NCBI GenBank assembly: GCA_030682255.1
Contig: JAUXOK010000027.1
Span: 124,001 to 188,000 of the forward strand
Direction: 5' to 3'
Length of the DNA: 64,000 nucleotides
Source: Bacteroidota bacterium
GTDB lineage: Bacteria > Bacteroidota > Bacteroidia > NS11-12g > UBA955
The notes below the pieces were generated by a model. It did no database searches. It worked only from the letters and a program-made list of their open reading frames with translations, and was not told where the DNA came from. Shown here piece after piece: positions 55,372 to 63,249 of the stretch. The position numbers were made by a program, and so were the translations under genes. Position 1 is the stretch's first letter. Each line of letters starts with the position of its first letter.

Positions 55372-55659
55372 ATGAACAATAATCAAAATTCGTTAGAATA
55401 CATCATTCAACAAGGCGCTTTTTTAGTAGATGTAAGAGAACCATCAGAATTATTTGATGGAAGCGTTAAGGGAGCTGTAAATATCCCATTGGGGTCAGTA
55501 GAAAACAACATAGAACAATTTAAAAACAAGGAAAACATAGTTGTTTTTTGTAGAAGCGGCAATCGAAGTGGTCAAGCTAAAATGATTTTAAATCATTATG
55601 GTATCAATAATGTCATTAATGGCGGTACATGGCAAGATGTTAGTCAGTTTGTAAAATGA
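55372..55659 (+). CDS. Single-domain rhodanese (second of the operon)
   Basis: A 95-residue cytosolic rhodanese with F-C-R-S-G-N-R-S (C60) and the opening F-L-V-D-V-R-E-P-S-E-L. It shares the loop and the G-G-T-W ending with the rhodanese at 54196, so this pair flanks the methyltransferase-HMA gene. It starts 7 bases after that gene and overlaps the lipoprotein rhodanese by 4 bases. Confidence 0.93.
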   Translation: MNNNQNSLEYIIQQGAFLVDVREPSELFDGSVKGAVNIPLGSVENNIEQFKNKENIVVFCRSGNRSGQAKMILNHYGINNVINGGTWQDVSQFVK

Positions 55660-56015
55660 AAATCATAAATTTTATATTACTCAATATTTTTGTTCTTTTA
55701 GGTTTAGTTGCTTGCAGCAATACAGTATTAAAAGGCAATGAAAATGCACTAACTTTGATAGATACAAGCAAAACTATCATAGTTGATGTAAGAACAGTTC
55801 AGGAATGGAATCAAGATGGACATGCTAATTGTTCTGTTAACTATCCATTAAATGAGCTAGAATCTAAAGTTTCTCAACTTAAAGCATATTCAAAGATAAT
55901 TTTAGTATGTAGAAGTGGAAGCAGGGCAAATTCGGCAAAAATAATTTTAGAAAAAGCTGGTTTGAAGAACATAGAAAATAAAGGCCCTTGGCAAAATATT
56001 AACTGTAATAATTAA
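55656..56015 (+). CDS. Lipoprotein rhodanese
   Basis: A 119-residue rhodanese with a lipoprotein signal (L-V-A-C, cysteine 20) and active-site loop V-C-R-S-G-S-R-A (C85). It is therefore placed outside the cytoplasm, probably on a membrane, while its two operon partners are cytosolic. The D-V-R-T-V-Q-E-W opening is standard. Its start overlaps the previous stop by 4 bases, so translation is likely coupled. A role in handling periplasmic thiosulfate or polysulfide is inferred from the compartment and neighbours. Confidence 0.92.
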   Translation: MKIINFILLNIFVLLGLVACSNTVLKGNENALTLIDTSKTIIVDVRTVQEWNQDGHANCSVNYPLNELESKVSQLKAYSKIILVCRSGSRANSAKIILEKAGLKNIENKGPWQNINCNN

Positions 56016-56027
56016 AATAGAAATAAA

Positions 56028-56864
56028 ATGGAAAAATTAAAAGTATTAATACCAACAGACTTTTCTGTAGAAGCTGAATATGCTTATTTAATGGTAAAAA
56101 AACTTGAAGAAAAAATGGATGTTGAAATTCATTTTCTTCATGTCATGAGTGTTCCTGATACTGTTACACTGAATCAATCTGGGAATTTTGAAACATGTGG
56201 CGATATATCGATTAAACATTTAGAGCAACAGAAAGATATTGCAGATAGAAAATTAGCGAATCTCAAAACTATTTATGGCCAAAATATCAATACACATTTT
56301 TTAGCTGGAAAATTAACTGAAAGTATTTTATTGTACTCAGAAAAAGAATCTTTTGATCTAATTGTTATGGGTACTAAAGGGGCTTGGGGTATTTCTGAAA
56401 AAATATCAGGTAGCGAAACCCAAATGATTGCAAGAAAATCTAAAATACCATTACTTTCTTTGATGTGTGATAGATCTGATTTGGTAATTCAAAAAATATT
56501 GATGGTTCATAATTTTGATGAACCAATTAAAAACGATTTAACTTTGTTGAAAAAATTTGTTTTTGCATTTCAAACAGAGTTACATTTTTTACAAATACTC
56601 AACAACGATGATGAATCTCAGAAAGAACAGATTGAATTGAATATGAAGAATTTTGCTAAAGAACATAACATTTCAAATTTTGAATGTCATGTCATCAAAG
56701 ACGTTGATGTAGAAAATGGTGTTATACATTTTAATCAAAAATTAAACATGGATTTAATCTGTATAGGAACTCATGGTAAAGGTGGTCTTTTTCATTCAAG
56801 TGCTACTGCCAAACTCATCAATCATTTATTTAAACCCATTATTTCTTTTCACATTAACAATTAA
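56028..56864 (+). CDS. Tandem UspA-domain protein
   Basis: A 278-residue protein with two universal-stress-protein domains (about 4-145 and 155-278). Each ends with a G-T-x-G-x-x-G-like nucleotide-binding loop: M-G-T-K-G-A-W near 118 and I-G-T-H-G-K-G-G near 245. Such proteins bind ATP and respond to stress, and double-domain forms are usual in Bacteroidota. In this operon it may report energy or sulfur stress. It starts 12 bases after the lipoprotein rhodanese. Confidence 0.9.
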   Translation: MEKLKVLIPTDFSVEAEYAYLMVKKLEEKMDVEIHFLHVMSVPDTVTLNQSGNFETCGDISIKHLEQQKDIADRKLANLKTIYGQNINTHFLAGKLTESILLYSEKESFDLIVMGTKGAWGISEKISGSETQMIARKSKIPLLSLMCDRSDLVIQKILMVHNFDEPIKNDLTLLKKFVFAFQTELHFLQILNNDDESQKEQIELNMKNFAKEHNISNFECHVIKDVDVENGVIHFNQKLNMDLICIGTHGKGGLFHSSATAKLINHLFKPIISFHINN

Positions 56865-56875
56865 TTCAATTTAAA

Positions 56876-57433
56876 ATGATAGAATTTATAACTCAACCTT
56901 GGTCGTGGTGGTTTTCTGGAATTATTATTTCAACCATCATGTTTTTACTCATATATTTTGGTCAATCTTTTGGATTTTCATCAAATTTAAGAACACTTTG
57001 TGCTGCTTCAGGATTTGGAAAGAAAGTTAAGTTTTTTGATTTTAATTGGAAGTCGCAAATTTGGAATTTAGTATTTTTATTAGGTGCTATTATTGGTGGC
57101 TTTATTGCTCGTCAATTCCTTTCTACTGATGCACCTGTAGAGATTGCGGATTCTACTATCTTAGCTCTAGAAAAATATGGATTTGCTGCACCAACATCTT
57201 TGCAACCCGATGAATTATTTAGTTTAGATGCAGCATTTACTCTTAAAGGCTTTTTAGTACTAGCTTTAGGCGGTTTGATGGTAGGTTTTGGCGCTAGATA
57301 TGCTGGCGGATGTACGTCTGGACATGCTATCAGTGGCTTGTCTGATTTACAATTGCCTTCTTTAATTGCAGTAATAGGTTTCTTTATTGGTGGATTAGCC
57401 ATGACACATTTTATTTTTCCTTTAATTTTTTAA
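56876..57433 (+). CDS. YeeE/YedE transporter, N-terminal-type half
   Basis: A 185-residue membrane protein with about four or five helices, the half-length form of the YeeE/YedE (DUF395) family of sulfur-compound transporters. The signature is A-R-Y-A-G-G-C-T-S-G-H-A-I-S-G near 140-154, with C146. C42 lies in an N-terminal loop that reads R-T-L-C-A-A-S. In the full-length thiosulfate importer TsuA a set of cysteines lines the path. Here the half is followed by a second half-length gene after 13 bases, so the two probably form one transporter. Confidence 0.88.
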   Translation: MIEFITQPWSWWFSGIIISTIMFLLIYFGQSFGFSSNLRTLCAASGFGKKVKFFDFNWKSQIWNLVFLLGAIIGGFIARQFLSTDAPVEIADSTILALEKYGFAAPTSLQPDELFSLDAAFTLKGFLVLALGGLMVGFGARYAGGCTSGHAISGLSDLQLPSLIAVIGFFIGGLAMTHFIFPLIF

Positions 57434-57446
57434 ACACAAATCAAAT

Positions 57447-57860
57447 ATGAAATTTTTTAAATTTTTATTAGTCGGAGTTCTTTTTGGTATCGTTATGTCC
57501 AAATCAGAGGCAATTTCATGGTATCGCATTCAAGAAATGTTTCGTTTTCAATCTTTCCATATGTATGGTATTATTGGAACTGCAGTTACTTTAGGTGTTA
57601 TCGGTGTTTTTCTTATCAAAAAGTTTAATATCAGAGATTTTAATGGTAACCCTATTGTATTTCATCCTAAAGATATGTCTGTTTTTCGTTACATATTGGG
57701 AGGTGCTATTTTTGGTTTAGGATGGGCACTCAGCGGTGCATGTCCTGGTCCTATGGTTGTAAATATTGGATATGGATATTTAACTATGATTATTGTGTTT
57801 TTGTTTGCGAATCTTGGGACCCTTTTATATGGAATAATAAAAAATAAATTGCCACATTAA
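57447..57860 (+). CDS. YeeE/YedE transporter, second half
   Basis: A 137-residue membrane protein with about four helices and the signature G-W-A-L-S-G-A-C-P-G-P-M near 92-103 (C99). Together with the previous gene it corresponds to a two-gene YeeE/YedE (PmpA/PmpB-like) system. The combined length, about 320 residues, matches the single-chain family. BigR/Blh operons also carry two such halves. Thiosulfate or another sulfur anion is the expected cargo, inferred from family and context. Confidence 0.88.
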   Translation: MKFFKFLLVGVLFGIVMSKSEAISWYRIQEMFRFQSFHMYGIIGTAVTLGVIGVFLIKKFNIRDFNGNPIVFHPKDMSVFRYILGGAIFGLGWALSGACPGPMVVNIGYGYLTMIIVFLFANLGTLLYGIIKNKLPH

Positions 57861-57871
57861 TATACAACATT

Positions 57872-58915
57872 ATGGATCAATTTAACGATTACGATGAACT
57901 TAGAAAGGTAAAAAGGAGCATACAATTTTTAATGGTTCTATTAGGTATTTCTGTAGTTGCCTTCATTGTTATATTGAATATTAATAATTTTGATAACAAT
58001 GATTTAAATGAAAAACTGGAGTCAAATATTATTGAAGTAAATAAGTCAAATAATGTTGAAACAGCTATTCAATATTGGACACCGCTTGATATAGAAAGCA
58101 TCAACGATGTTAATCAAAAAGAATTGGTTAATTATGGAAAAGAATTAATCATTCACACATCAAAGTATCTTGGACCAAATGGAATTGTTCAAAAAACAAG
58201 CAACGGATTGAATTGTCAAAATTGTCATTTAGATGCAGGTACCAAGGTATGGGGAAATAATTATGGTTCTGTAGCTTCTCTTTATCCAAAGTTCAGAGCT
58301 AGAAGTGGTGCAAATGAAAACATATATAAGCGTGTGAATGACTGTTTTGAACGCAGTTTAAATGGAAAATCATTAGATACCTTAGGTAAAGAAATGCAGG
58401 CAATTAAGGCTTACATTGAATTTTTAGGAACAAATGTAGAAAAAGGGAAAAAAGCTGAAGGTTCTGGTTTTAAAGATTTGGCTTATTTAGACCGAGCTGC
58501 AGACCCAATTAACGGCAAGTTGGTTTATATTGCTAAATGTCAAAGTTGTCATCAAGAAAATGGTGAAGGCACGCAATTAAGCGATGGTTCTGGCTATACT
58601 TTTCCTCCACTTTGGGGTAAACATAGTTATAACGATGGTGCAGGGTTGTATCGCATTTCTAATTTTGCAAAATTTGTTAAATACAACATGCCTTTAGGCG
58701 TTTCTCATGAATCTCCGCAATTATCAGATGAAGAAGCATGGGATGTGGCAGCATTTGTAAATTCTCAACCTCGTCCTCATATCAAGGTACCCAAAGATTG
58801 GCCAGATAAGTCAAAAAAACCTATCGACCATCCTTTTGGTCCCTATGCTGATGCATTTTCGGAAAAACAACATAAATTTGGACCATTCAAACCAATAATT
58901 GAAACTAAAAATTGA
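57872..58915 (+). CDS. tsdA: TsdA-like diheme thiosulfate dehydrogenase
   Basis: A 347-residue exported diheme cytochrome c with one N-terminal anchor (about 17-36). Heme 1 is C115-x-x-C118-H119 and heme 2 is C223-x-x-C226-H227. The distinctive feature of TsdA, a cysteine as distal ligand of heme 1, is present as C158 in V-N-D-C-F-E-R-S-L-N-G. M273 in Y-N-M-P-L-G fits the methionine ligand of heme 2. TsdA interconverts thiosulfate and tetrathionate. Which direction works here cannot be told. The anchor is a difference from many soluble TsdAs. It follows the transporter halves after 11 bases. Confidence 0.88.
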   Translation: MDQFNDYDELRKVKRSIQFLMVLLGISVVAFIVILNINNFDNNDLNEKLESNIIEVNKSNNVETAIQYWTPLDIESINDVNQKELVNYGKELIIHTSKYLGPNGIVQKTSNGLNCQNCHLDAGTKVWGNNYGSVASLYPKFRARSGANENIYKRVNDCFERSLNGKSLDTLGKEMQAIKAYIEFLGTNVEKGKKAEGSGFKDLAYLDRAADPINGKLVYIAKCQSCHQENGEGTQLSDGSGYTFPPLWGKHSYNDGAGLYRISNFAKFVKYNMPLGVSHESPQLSDEEAWDVAAFVNSQPRPHIKVPKDWPDKSKKPIDHPFGPYADAFSEKQHKFGPFKPIIETKN

Positions 58916-58991
58916 TAATATGAATCTAATTGAAAACTAAAACCAAAGAATAAGATTTTGGGATTCAATTTTGAATTTAAAATAATATAAC

Positions 58992-60686
58992 ATGGAAAAA
59001 AACAACAGAAGAAATTTTATTAAAACCATTGGCTTAACAGCTGGTGCAGGGCTTTTAACTGGAACCCCTTTAAGTGTATTGGCTGATAATGATTTATCAA
59101 TTGATTCAGAAACAAATGCAAATAATGACAAACCAGTTACAATAAGTATTTTGCAAACCACAGATGTACATTGTCAAATTCATCCCCACGATGAATTGTT
59201 TTGGGAAAACGAGAAAGCTGTTTTTAGAAAAACTGGAGGTTATGCTTATGTAGCGGCCATGTTGAATCAATTTAAAAAGAAAAATCCGAATACCTTTACA
59301 ATAGATACTGGAGATATGTTTCAAGGTAGTGAATTGAGTGTTAAAACAACTGGCAAAGCTTTTGTGCCTATTTTAAATGCCATGCATTATGATTTGTATT
59401 TGCCGGGCAATTGGGAGGTTATATATGGTAAAAAAAATATGCAGACTTTGATGGGTGGACTTAGTGCCCCCAAAATTTGCACTAACATGTATCACGATTT
59501 AGGAGAGGGAAAAAAAGGGGAATTGATATTTCAACCCTATCATATTTGGCAAGTAGCTGGTCTTAAAATTGGTTTTCTTGGTTACACCGATCCTCTAGTG
59601 CCAATCAGACAGAGTCCTGTTTATAGCAAAGGTATTATCTATACAAAACCAGAAGAGAACTTAGCCCATTATGTAGATGTTTTAAAAAATCAAGAGCAAT
59701 GTCATTATATCATTATTATTGCTCATTTAGGATTGTCTCAACAAATTCATTTAGCTAATCAGCCAGAATGTGAAGGTGTTGACTATATTTTTGGTGGAGA
59801 TACACACGAAAGAGTTAGAAAACCGATAATATGTAAGTATGCCAAAGTAGTAGAGCCTGGGGCTTTTGGTACATTTATAGGTAAATTGGATTTAACATTT
59901 AAGAATGGTAAAGTTGTTTCGGATAAATATGAACTGATTGAGGTTTCTCCAAATAAAGTGAAGGCGGATAAAAATATTCAAAAACTGTTGGTTGAAAATG
60001 AATCAGTATACAAAGAAAACATTCAAAAAATAGTAGGATATAGTACAATTCCTTTATACCGTTATTTTGTTGTTGAAAATCCAATAGATACAATGATATT
60101 AAATGGACTGAAATGGAAATTCCCTGAGATAGATATTGTTTTATCCAATGGATTTAGATTTTGTCCACCTAGAACCACCCCTGATTCAACTGGAAATATT
60201 CCAATTACAAATGGTTTTATTTATGACATGTTGCCTGTTGATAGCATTGTAAGAACAGCCTTTGTTACAGGAGCACAATTGAAAGGTTGGTTAGAAAAAG
60301 AATTAAACAATGTATTTGCTAAGGAAGCCTCAGAAAGATTTGGAGGTTGGGTTGTTAAATTTAATGGCATGGTTGTTAGTTTCAATGCATTTGCTGAAAA
60401 AGGAAAAAGGGTTCAAAGTGTGAAAATTAAAGGAGAAGATTTGGATGTTAACAGAGAATATAGCATTTTAGCTTGTGAGCGAGAAGGCGATCCTGATGAT
60501 ATGTTATGTAGAATCAAAGGTGTAAAAAACGCAAAAAACACGACTTCAACTTTGCATACTGTCATGTTAGATTATTTAAGAGTTAACTCACCAGTTACGC
60601 CTACACCTTCTAAAAATGCAATAATTTTGGACGGACCCGAAACGCTATTAACACAAGTTACAGGTGTTGATTATCAATTCAGATAA
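58992..60686 (+). CDS. SoxB-like metallophosphatase with TAT signal
   Basis: A 564-residue hydrolase. A twin-arginine signal (R6-R7-N-F-I-K) leads it to the periplasm folded. The N-terminal calcineurin-like domain holds D58 and H60 in T-T-D-V-H, D108 in D-T-G-D-M-F, N140 in G-N-W-E, H245 in I-A-H-L-G and H272 in G-G-D-T-H-E-R. The usual 5'-nucleotidase G-N-H-E reads G-N-W-E here, and Trp at this place is known to me from SoxB. The rest (about 340-530) is a 5'-nucleotidase-C-like domain. SoxB releases sulfate from SoxYZ-bound sulfur. No SoxYZ is in view, so the substrate may be a different sulfonate or a carrier elsewhere. A periplasmic 5'-nucleotidase remains possible. Confidence 0.8.
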   Translation: MEKNNRRNFIKTIGLTAGAGLLTGTPLSVLADNDLSIDSETNANNDKPVTISILQTTDVHCQIHPHDELFWENEKAVFRKTGGYAYVAAMLNQFKKKNPNTFTIDTGDMFQGSELSVKTTGKAFVPILNAMHYDLYLPGNWEVIYGKKNMQTLMGGLSAPKICTNMYHDLGEGKKGELIFQPYHIWQVAGLKIGFLGYTDPLVPIRQSPVYSKGIIYTKPEENLAHYVDVLKNQEQCHYIIIIAHLGLSQQIHLANQPECEGVDYIFGGDTHERVRKPIICKYAKVVEPGAFGTFIGKLDLTFKNGKVVSDKYELIEVSPNKVKADKNIQKLLVENESVYKENIQKIVGYSTIPLYRYFVVENPIDTMILNGLKWKFPEIDIVLSNGFRFCPPRTTPDSTGNIPITNGFIYDMLPVDSIVRTAFVTGAQLKGWLEKELNNVFAKEASERFGGWVVKFNGMVVSFNAFAEKGKRVQSVKIKGEDLDVNREYSILACEREGDPDDMLCRIKGVKNAKNTTSTLHTVMLDYLRVNSPVTPTPSKNAIILDGPETLLTQVTGVDYQFR

Positions 60687-60710
60687 ACTTTTTTGGATTT
60701 TGATTGCACT

Positions 60711-60754
60711 GTAACTTATGTAACCAAAAGTAGCAAGTTTTGAAAGTAATTTTG
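60711..60754 (+). promoter_or_regulatory. Operator/promoter D (for DsrE and the porin)
   Basis: GTAACttatGTAACC at 60711-60725 and TAATTTTG with its TTTG at 60751-60754, again 40 bases apart. The site starts 24 bases after the SoxB-like stop codon. The DsrE gene begins 22 bases after the box. Confidence 0.8.
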
Positions 60755-60776
60755 CACTCCGAAATTCAATCAAATC

Positions 60777-61202
60777 ATGAAAAAAATAATTATCTCTTTA
60801 CTGTTTATTTCCAGTGTAATTTTTGTTATTGCACAAGTTGAAAAACAAAAGTCGACCGAACACAAAATCGTATTTCAATTATCTAACAATGATACAATGG
60901 CACATAAAGCATTAATGAAGCAATTGGGTAACATTACTTCTGTTGCGCCTAACACTAAAATCGAAGTGGTTTGTCACGGACCCGGTTTAGATATGTTGGT
61001 AGTTGATAAATCAACCGTCAATCAGAAAGTTTCCTATTTTGCAGAAAGAGGTATAGCGTTTTTAGCATGTGAGTTTTCGATGTCGGAAAGAAAAGTTGAA
61101 AAAGAAAAAATTACCAAAGATGCTAGCTTTGTTAAGGCTGGTATTATCGAAATTGTAAGCAAACAAGAGCAAGGTTGGAGTTATATTAAATCTGGTTTTT
61201 AA
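60777..61202 (+). CDS. Exported DsrE/DsrF-like protein
   Basis: A 141-residue protein with a signal peptide (about 1-20, ending V-I-A-Q) and a DsrE-type alpha/beta fold (V-F-Q-L-S-N-N-D-T near 32, E-V-V-C-H-G-P-G-L near 63-71, G-I-A-F-L-A-C-E near 92-99). C66 and C98 are possible sulfur-carrying residues. Cytosolic DsrEFH proteins carry sulfane sulfur, but exported DsrE forms in Bacteroidota are less understood. It has its own operator D and precedes a porin by 9 bases. Confidence 0.85.
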   Translation: MKKIIISLLFISSVIFVIAQVEKQKSTEHKIVFQLSNNDTMAHKALMKQLGNITSVAPNTKIEVVCHGPGLDMLVVDKSTVNQKVSYFAERGIAFLACEFSMSERKVEKEKITKDASFVKAGIIEIVSKQEQGWSYIKSGF

Positions 61203-61211
61203 GCCCTATTA

Positions 61212-62633
61212 ATGTTAAAAAAATATAGTTTAGTATTTGTGATGTTGATTGCTTTAAAATCCATGTCACAACATCAAGATTTGAATGAAAAAAGTCAAAT
61301 GTATAAAGGTAAAAAAGAAACAGTTCACGACACCACTTCTTTACTTTCTGCCTTTAAAAAAGGGCATGTTAATGGGCATTTTCGTTACTTTTTTATGGCA
61401 ACAGATAATGCCAATGGTTTAACGGATTATTTTGCCAATGCAGCAGGGGGAGGTTTGCGTTATGAAACCGCTGAATTCAGAGGTTTTCAAATGGCGGTAA
61501 GTGGTTTTTATTTATTTGATATAGGTTCTTCTGATTTAGGTAAATTAGATTCTACAACAAAGCAGGGTAATCGCTATGAAATTGGCCTTTTTGATATTGA
61601 AGATCCAAGCAATCATAAAGATATAGACAGGTTAGAAGAATTGTATTTGAGATATAATTATAAGAAATCTCACATCATATTTGGTAGGCAATTAATCAAT
61701 ACCCCTTTTATCAACTTACAAGATGGTAGAATGCGCCCAACTGGCGTAGAGGGTGTTTGGGCGGAATACAATGAAACTAAAAAATTGAAAATTGAAGGAG
61801 GTTGGATTTATGCGGTTTCTCCAAGAAGTACCACCAAATGGTATTATGCTGGGCATTCCCTAGGTGTTTATCCCAGTGGTGTAAATATTGATGGTAGAAG
61901 ATCTGATTATTTTGAAAATATAAGTAGCCAAGGTGTTGCGATGCTTGGTTTAACAATTAATGCAAAAAAATGGATGAACATTAAACTATGGAACATGCAT
62001 TTTGATAATGTATTAAACACGGCCATGTTGCAAATGGACTTTAAAATGAGGACCAAAGAAAAATCGAATTTTTACAGCGGTATTCAGTTTTTGAGACAAG
62101 ATGCCATCAATGATGGTGGAAATGTTGATCCCGAAAAAACATACATCAACAGAGGTAAAAAATCGATGGTATTGAGTGGTAAATTTGGATGGAAAAACGA
62201 AAGATTAGACTATTCAATAAATTATACCCATATCACAAAACATGGTAGATATTTAATGCCAAGAGAATGGGGCAGAGATCCTTTTTATACTTTTATGCCA
62301 AGAGAACGCAACGAAGGTTATGGAAATGTGCATGCCGTAGTTGGAAAAATTGCATACGGTTTACCCAAATATAGAATTAAAACAAGTTTAGCTGCAGGTT
62401 ATTTTAAACTGCCAGATGTTAAAGATTTTGAGTTAAATAAGTACGGGATGCCTTCCTACACTCAAATAAATGCTGATGTAAGATATTTATTCAAAGGATT
62501 ATTTAATGGAATGGATGCACAATTCCTTGTAGTAGGTAAATTAAACAATGGCGAATTATACAACAATCGCAGATTTGAATTCAATAAAGTTAACATGTTG
62601 AATTACAATTTGATTTTAAATTTCCATTTTTAG
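61212..62633 (+). CDS. OprD-like outer-membrane porin
   Basis: A 473-residue protein with a signal peptide of about 20 residues and a beta-barrel made of many amphipathic strands. It ends N-F-H-F with a C-terminal phenylalanine. The block G-H-F-R-Y-F-F-M-A-T-D-N near 52-63, the F-G-R-Q-L-I-N-T-P-F segment near 155 and P-R-E-W-G-R-D-P near 355 resemble OprD-type specific porins, which take up small anions and amino acids. In this place uptake of thiosulfate or another sulfur anion through the outer membrane is likely but inferred. It probably shares operator D with the DsrE gene. Confidence 0.82.
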   Translation: MLKKYSLVFVMLIALKSMSQHQDLNEKSQMYKGKKETVHDTTSLLSAFKKGHVNGHFRYFFMATDNANGLTDYFANAAGGGLRYETAEFRGFQMAVSGFYLFDIGSSDLGKLDSTTKQGNRYEIGLFDIEDPSNHKDIDRLEELYLRYNYKKSHIIFGRQLINTPFINLQDGRMRPTGVEGVWAEYNETKKLKIEGGWIYAVSPRSTTKWYYAGHSLGVYPSGVNIDGRRSDYFENISSQGVAMLGLTINAKKWMNIKLWNMHFDNVLNTAMLQMDFKMRTKEKSNFYSGIQFLRQDAINDGGNVDPEKTYINRGKKSMVLSGKFGWKNERLDYSINYTHITKHGRYLMPREWGRDPFYTFMPRERNEGYGNVHAVVGKIAYGLPKYRIKTSLAAGYFKLPDVKDFELNKYGMPSYTQINADVRYLFKGLFNGMDAQFLVVGKLNNGELYNNRRFEFNKVNMLNYNLILNFHF

Positions 62634-62685
62634 GTGTTGGTATTTTAAGAATCGAATAAACAAGTATTGCATATCCTTTTACTAA

Positions 62686-62729
62686 GTAACAAAAGTTACC
62701 AATCTGCAAACAAAAAAGTTTTAATTTTG
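62686..62729 (+). promoter_or_regulatory. Operator/promoter E (for the DUF6132-HMA-Kelch unit)
   Basis: GTAACaaaaGTTACC at 62686-62700 is the only perfect palindromic copy (GTAAC-N4-GTTAC). TAATTTTG has its TTTG at 62726-62729, 40 bases on. The first start codon is 10 bases after the box, so the leader is very short. Confidence 0.82.
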
Positions 62730-62739
62730 AATAAAAAAT

Positions 62740-62979
62740 ATGAACGAAAAATCAAATAATAAATTCTCTTTTATTCTTAATAATCAACTAACAATATTAG
62801 GAATTGTTTTAGGGGCTATTGGAGGTTATCTCTATTATCATTACATCGGTTGTTCGTCTGGTTCATGTGCAATAACGTCTAAACCATTGAATAGTACGAT
62901 TTACGGTGCTTTGATGGGAGGATTGTTTTTTAATATGTTTAAAAAAGAAAAACCTAAACACACAAGTCATGAAAACTGA
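62740..62979 (+). CDS. DUF6132-like small membrane protein
   Basis: A 79-residue protein with two hydrophobic helices (about 17-35 and 53-67) and a G-C-S-S-G-S-C-A-I-T loop between (C38 and C43), typical of the DUF6132 family. The two cysteines on the outer side could carry sulfur or metal. Function unknown. Its end overlaps the HMA gene by 11 bases, which points to coupled translation. Confidence 0.85.
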   Translation: MNEKSNNKFSFILNNQLTILGIVLGAIGGYLYYHYIGCSSGSCAITSKPLNSTIYGALMGGLFFNMFKKEKPKHTSHEN

Positions 62980-63238
62980 AGCAATAAACATCTTGAATTT
63001 AAGCTGTGGTGGATGCGTCAATACAATTACTAAAAAATTGAGAGAGATAAAGGGAGTTGAAAATGTAGACGTTAATTTAGATACTCAATTGGTAACTGTT
63101 GCTTGCCTAGAATCTATAGATAGAACTGAATTAACAGAAATGTTAAAGTCTATCGGATATCCTGAATCAACTGATAATAATAATATAGTAACACAATTAA
63201 AGAGCGTTAAAAGTTGCTTAATTGGTAAATTATCTTAA
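62969..63238 (+). CDS. HMA-domain protein
   Basis: An 89-residue protein with a heavy-metal-associated fold (about 1-70) and the motif L-S-C-G-G-C-V (C13, C16). Small HMA proteins are usually copper chaperones, but in a sulfur operon the C-x-x-C could also carry sulfur. A further cysteine near the end (K-S-C-L) is unusual. It overlaps DUF6132 by 11 bases and is followed by a Kelch-like gene after 11 bases. The second HMA of the island is fused to the methyltransferase at 54522. Confidence 0.9.
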   Translation: MKTEAINILNLSCGGCVNTITKKLREIKGVENVDVNLDTQLVTVACLESIDRTELTEMLKSIGYPESTDNNNIVTQLKSVKSCLIGKLS

Positions 63239-63249
63239 TTTAATTATAT

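Noticed and set aside
58992-60686. Plain 5'-nucleotidase as the first reading of the SoxB-like gene
   Set aside because: G-N-W-E replaces the G-N-H-E of 5'-nucleotidases, and the operon is sulfur-related. Not fully excluded.
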